Shown in pieces: positions 63,582 through 64,000 of a DNA stretch of 64,000 nucleotides. Made by a program: the position numbers and the translations under genes. Under the pieces are notes generated by a model. That model worked only from the letters and a program-made list of their open reading frames with translations. It was not told where the DNA came from and made no database searches. Numbering within the stretch: the first letter of the stretch is position 1; each line of letters begins with the position of its first letter. Source of the stretch: DIGJ01 sp041821315 (lineage in GTDB: Bacteria > Bacillota > Clostridia > Lachnospirales > Lachnospiraceae); the NCBI GenBank assembly GCA_041821315.1, contig JBGUEO010000001.1:124001-188000 (forward strand). Reading direction: 5' to 3'.

Positions 63582-64000
63582 ATGAAACGAAAGGTATTAG
63601 CAACTATTTTAAGTGTAGCAATGGTAACAGGATGTTTAGTTGGATGTGGCTCAAAGCCAACACAGACAAATTCAGAATCAACATCCGATACAACACAGGA
63701 GGCAGATAATACAAATACAGCCACCGATGAAGCAGAAGCCGACACACAGGCAGCAGGTGAAAACTACAAGGTTTATCTAATTACAATGGATCAGATGGAT
63801 CAATATTGGGCAAACGTTGATAAAGGCTGTCAACAAGCAGTATCCGACTTAGCTGGTGAAGGAAAAACGGTCGAGTATAAGTGGTCAGCACCGGATAAAA
63901 AAGATGATGCACAGCAAATTGAAAAGATTAACAATGCAGTTGCAGATGGGGCTCAAGCAATCTTATTAGCAGCAAATGGGCCAACTGCAGTAAACGCATC
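63582..64000 (+). CDS. Sugar-binding lipoprotein (RbsB-like), cut by the window end
   Basis: The partial frame starts at ATG 63582 after AAGGAGG and runs off the window. It has a lipoprotein signal (MKRKVLATILSVAMVTGCLVGCG; lipobox LVGC near residue 22), a Thr/Ser/Glu-rich linker, then YKVYLITMDQMDQYWANVDK and a Peripla_BP_4 beginning with the AQQIEKINNAVADGAQAILLAANGP strand. It completes an RbsA-RbsC-RbsB order. Ligand is not known, and about 60% of the protein is outside the window. Confidence 0.88.
   Translation, partial: MKRKVLATILSVAMVTGCLVGCGSKPTQTNSESTSDTTQEADNTNTATDEAEADTQAAGENYKVYLITMDQMDQYWANVDKGCQQAVSDLAGEGKTVEYKWSAPDKKDDAQQIEKINNAVADGAQAILLAANGPTAVNA

Noticed and set aside
1..64000. 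CRISPR array or cas genes
   Set aside because: No regularly spaced direct repeats and no Cas-like proteins were seen anywhere in the window.

Overview
The window is AT-rich, with strong AGGAGG-type ribosome binding sites and a low-GC Gram-positive gene set: YesN/YesM-type two-component systems, lipoprotein sugar-binding proteins, a sporulation-type polysaccharide deacetylase, LL-diaminopimelate aminotransferase, and glutamine synthetase followed by an ANTAR regulator. This suggests a spore-forming, gut-type Clostridia member, most likely Lachnospiraceae. The family assignment is inference; no rRNA or other marker gene is present.

Layout. (1) 31-4463: a tight five-gene operon encoding a PfkB kinase, nucleoside phosphorylase, BtpA/SgcQ protein, iron alcohol dehydrogenase and TrpA-like protein. 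It looks like a sugar or nucleoside catabolic pathway without an obvious textbook match. (2) 4601-12926: a PdaB-like polysaccharide deacetylase gene (minus strand) split by a 7.5-kb serine-recombinase element. The attL and attR junctions can be read to the base, and excision would restore a 260-codon frame. The element carries an intact large serine recombinase, a decayed second copy, IS66 debris, a secreted protein plus membrane protein, an MNT/HEPN remnant and a Phd/ParE-type toxin-antitoxin pair. (3) 13352-16451: oleate hydratase, a TetR regulator and a small membrane protein. (4) 16894-20602: an MglBAC-type sugar ABC transporter, then two inverted-repeat elements, then a response regulator, histidine kinase and two periplasmic binding proteins (21369-26815) that probably sense the sugar. 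(5) 26899-28402: a stand-alone receiver, an HPt protein and a PilZ protein. (6) 28614-42200: mainly core metabolism and envelope genes: glnA, an ANTAR regulator, dapL, a hybrid kinase, a MetH-type methionine synthase, DUF4422 and LicD transferases, an LCP protein, ilvH, ilvC and tRNA-Pro(CGG). (7) 42284-54206: an accessory region rich in broken genes, holding two drug or peptide ABC systems. One sits behind an ArsR-like regulator with a shared operator; the other is an intact LanFEG-LanRK (CprABC-CprRK-like) antimicrobial-peptide resistance module. (8) 54611-64000: a second sugar-sensing and uptake locus: response regulator, short histidine kinase, a double ABC protein that has lost its ATP-binding motifs, a chemoreceptor, then an RbsA/RbsC-type transporter and its binding protein, cut by the window end.

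The most notable items are the serine-recombinase element inside a sporulation-type gene, which suggests possible developmentally controlled excision; the nucleotide-binding-dead ABC protein inside a two-component cluster; and the unusual five-gene catabolic operon at the left edge. All assignments come from reading the sequence and family knowledge. No database search or alignment was run.
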